Part shown: positions 32,655 to 33,039 of the stretch, one piece after another | Position numbering within the stretch: position 1 is the first letter of the stretch | How the letters are laid out: the number at the start of each line of letters is the position of its first letter | Assembly: GCF_013817205.1 (NCBI RefSeq) | Contig: NZ_JACDDD010000041.1 | Coordinates: 1-33,039 of the forward strand | Reading direction: 5' to 3' | Length of the DNA stretch: 33,039 nt | Origin: Polaromonas sp. | Lineage (GTDB): Bacteria > Pseudomonadota > Gammaproteobacteria > Burkholderiales > Burkholderiaceae_C | Position numbers and translations under genes: made by a program | The notes under the pieces: model-generated | The model's input: the letters and a program-made list of their open reading frames with translations, nothing else | Databases searched by the model: none | What the model was told of the DNA's origin: nothing

Positions 32655-32828
32655 TCATTTTTTTGCTTGCTCCAAACAGTCCTTCAGTTTGGCAATGAAC
32701 TCTTCAACTTCGTGTTCGCTCAAGTCCAGAGGATCCCCGTGCGAACCGGTAGCGATGATGCATATCGCTGAGCCATCAAACCAAGCATCCAGACGATCGG
32801 ATTTTGTTAGAGCAGTTGGAGTCGGCAT
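32655..32828 (-). CDS. 57-residue hypothetical protein
   Basis: A small acidic protein beginning MPTPTALTKSDRLDAWFDGS, with a predicted strand (AICIIAT), a GSHGDPLDLS turn and a C-terminal amphipathic helix (EHEVEEFIAKLKDCLEQAKK). The strand-turn-helix layout with GDP-x-DLS-x-x-E looks like a compact conserved fold, not random sequence. AGAGG lies nine bases before ATG 32828. I recognise no named family. A second possible start, ATG 32877 in another frame (about 33 codons, beginning MGLNFKSQFQ), overlaps its beginning and could be a leader peptide or a frameshifted N-terminus. The IS5-type element begins about 100 bases upstream and may have cut off its promoter. Confidence 0.6.
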   Translation of the reverse strand: MPTPTALTKSDRLDAWFDGSAICIIATGSHGDPLDLSEHEVEEFIAKLKDCLEQAKK

Positions 32829-32925
32829 TGGAATAGACCTCTTCGAGTTGGAATTGTGACTTGAAGTTGAGTCCCATAGTCGATTTACCTGTTTTCAAAA
32901 TTAGCTTGCAACAGCGACTTAGAAC

Positions 32926-33039
32926 CTATCCGTAAATAATATTTACGTCCAATTTGATCTTGCGTAGTGCCATGATGGATGCAGCCAAGTGGTTCAGCGC
33001 GACAAAGCTGCGGTCAAGCTTTTCGTATCGCACCAGGAG
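32926..33039 (-). mobile_element. IS5-type transposase, C-terminal end (rest outside window)
   Basis: Reading in from the right edge, 37 residues begin LLVRYEKLDRSFVALNHLAA and end with KLDVNIIYG and a stop at 32926-32928. R-Y-E-K-L-x-x-S-F-x-A-L is the typical C-terminal helix after the last catalytic Glu of IS5-family DDE transposases. The insertion sequence therefore extends to the right of the window, and its end on this side should lie shortly below 32926. I cannot identify the terminal inverted repeat without the other end. Confidence 0.8.

Noticed and set aside
32638..32859. 73-codon plus-strand frame
   Set aside because: Opposite strand of the 57-residue gene, which has a better ribosome site and a more protein-like sequence.
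1..33039. CRISPR arrays, tRNA or ribosomal RNA genes, prophage or plasmid origin
   Set aside because: None seen: no regularly spaced repeats, no cloverleaf candidates recognised, no phage structural or replication genes.

Overview
The window is high-GC, densely packed bacterial DNA. It has the gene content and repeat style of a betaproteobacterium of the order Burkholderiales, most likely family Comamonadaceae (Polaromonas/Rhodoferax-like). The pointers are a livHM-GF/acyl-CoA-ligase cluster, gltIJKL, pyrC beside a DUF3025 gene, htpX beside proQ, a type A RNase P RNA, and scattered copies of a short palindrome of the form GCTA-N9-TAGC. The taxonomic placement is inference; no ribosomal RNA gene is present.

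Layout. 1-3796 (+): end of an enoyl-CoA hydratase, a biotin-dependent acyl-CoA carboxylase alpha subunit, an acyl-CoA dehydrogenase and a PaaI-like thioesterase, joined by ATGA start/stop overlaps. This looks like a branched-chain acyl-CoA (leucine or acyclic-terpene type) degradation operon whose carboxyltransferase partner should lie left of the window. 3781-5870 (-): an OmpR-type two-component pair. 6031-8190 (+): a secreted S9A prolyl-oligopeptidase-like protein, divergent from the two-component pair. 8313-16848 (-): livH, livM, livG, livF, an AMP-forming acyl-CoA ligase and two paralogous LIV-type binding proteins, the last with its own terminator-promoter boundary. 16972-19549 (+): a divergent operon of an AtuA-like DUF1446 protein, a separate small AtuA-like domain protein and an enoyl-CoA hydratase. 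A near-perfect 28-bp palindrome resembling a TetR-family operator lies between the two divergent operons. 19613-23037: a YciA-like thioesterase (-), an Atm1-type ABC exporter (+) and a HypT-like LysR regulator (+). 23444-26637 (+): gltI, gltJ, gltK, gltL for acidic amino acid import, closed by a UUCG-loop terminator. 26702-29519 (+): pyrC, a DUF3025 gene and htpX, which has a good heat-shock (sigma-32) promoter match. 29565-32032 (-): proQ and an FAD-dependent oxidoreductase. 32161-32498 (+): rnpB. The right end is degraded accessory DNA: a decayed LivF-type C-terminus, a 57-residue small protein and the 3' end of an IS5-type transposase.

How the parts fit. Most of the window serves uptake and CoA-dependent breakdown of branched or unusual carboxylic acids: an importer with two alternative binding proteins, a CoA ligase to activate the substrate, then dehydrogenase, carboxylase and hydratase steps, with thioesterases to recover CoA. 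The shared palindrome suggests the importer/ligase operon and the AtuA-like operon are co-regulated. The least expected signals are the GCTA-N9-TAGC palindromes, three of which are read in frame inside proteins and always in the same frame (Ala-Ile-Lys), and a second repeat type forming a five-hairpin array inside the liv operon.
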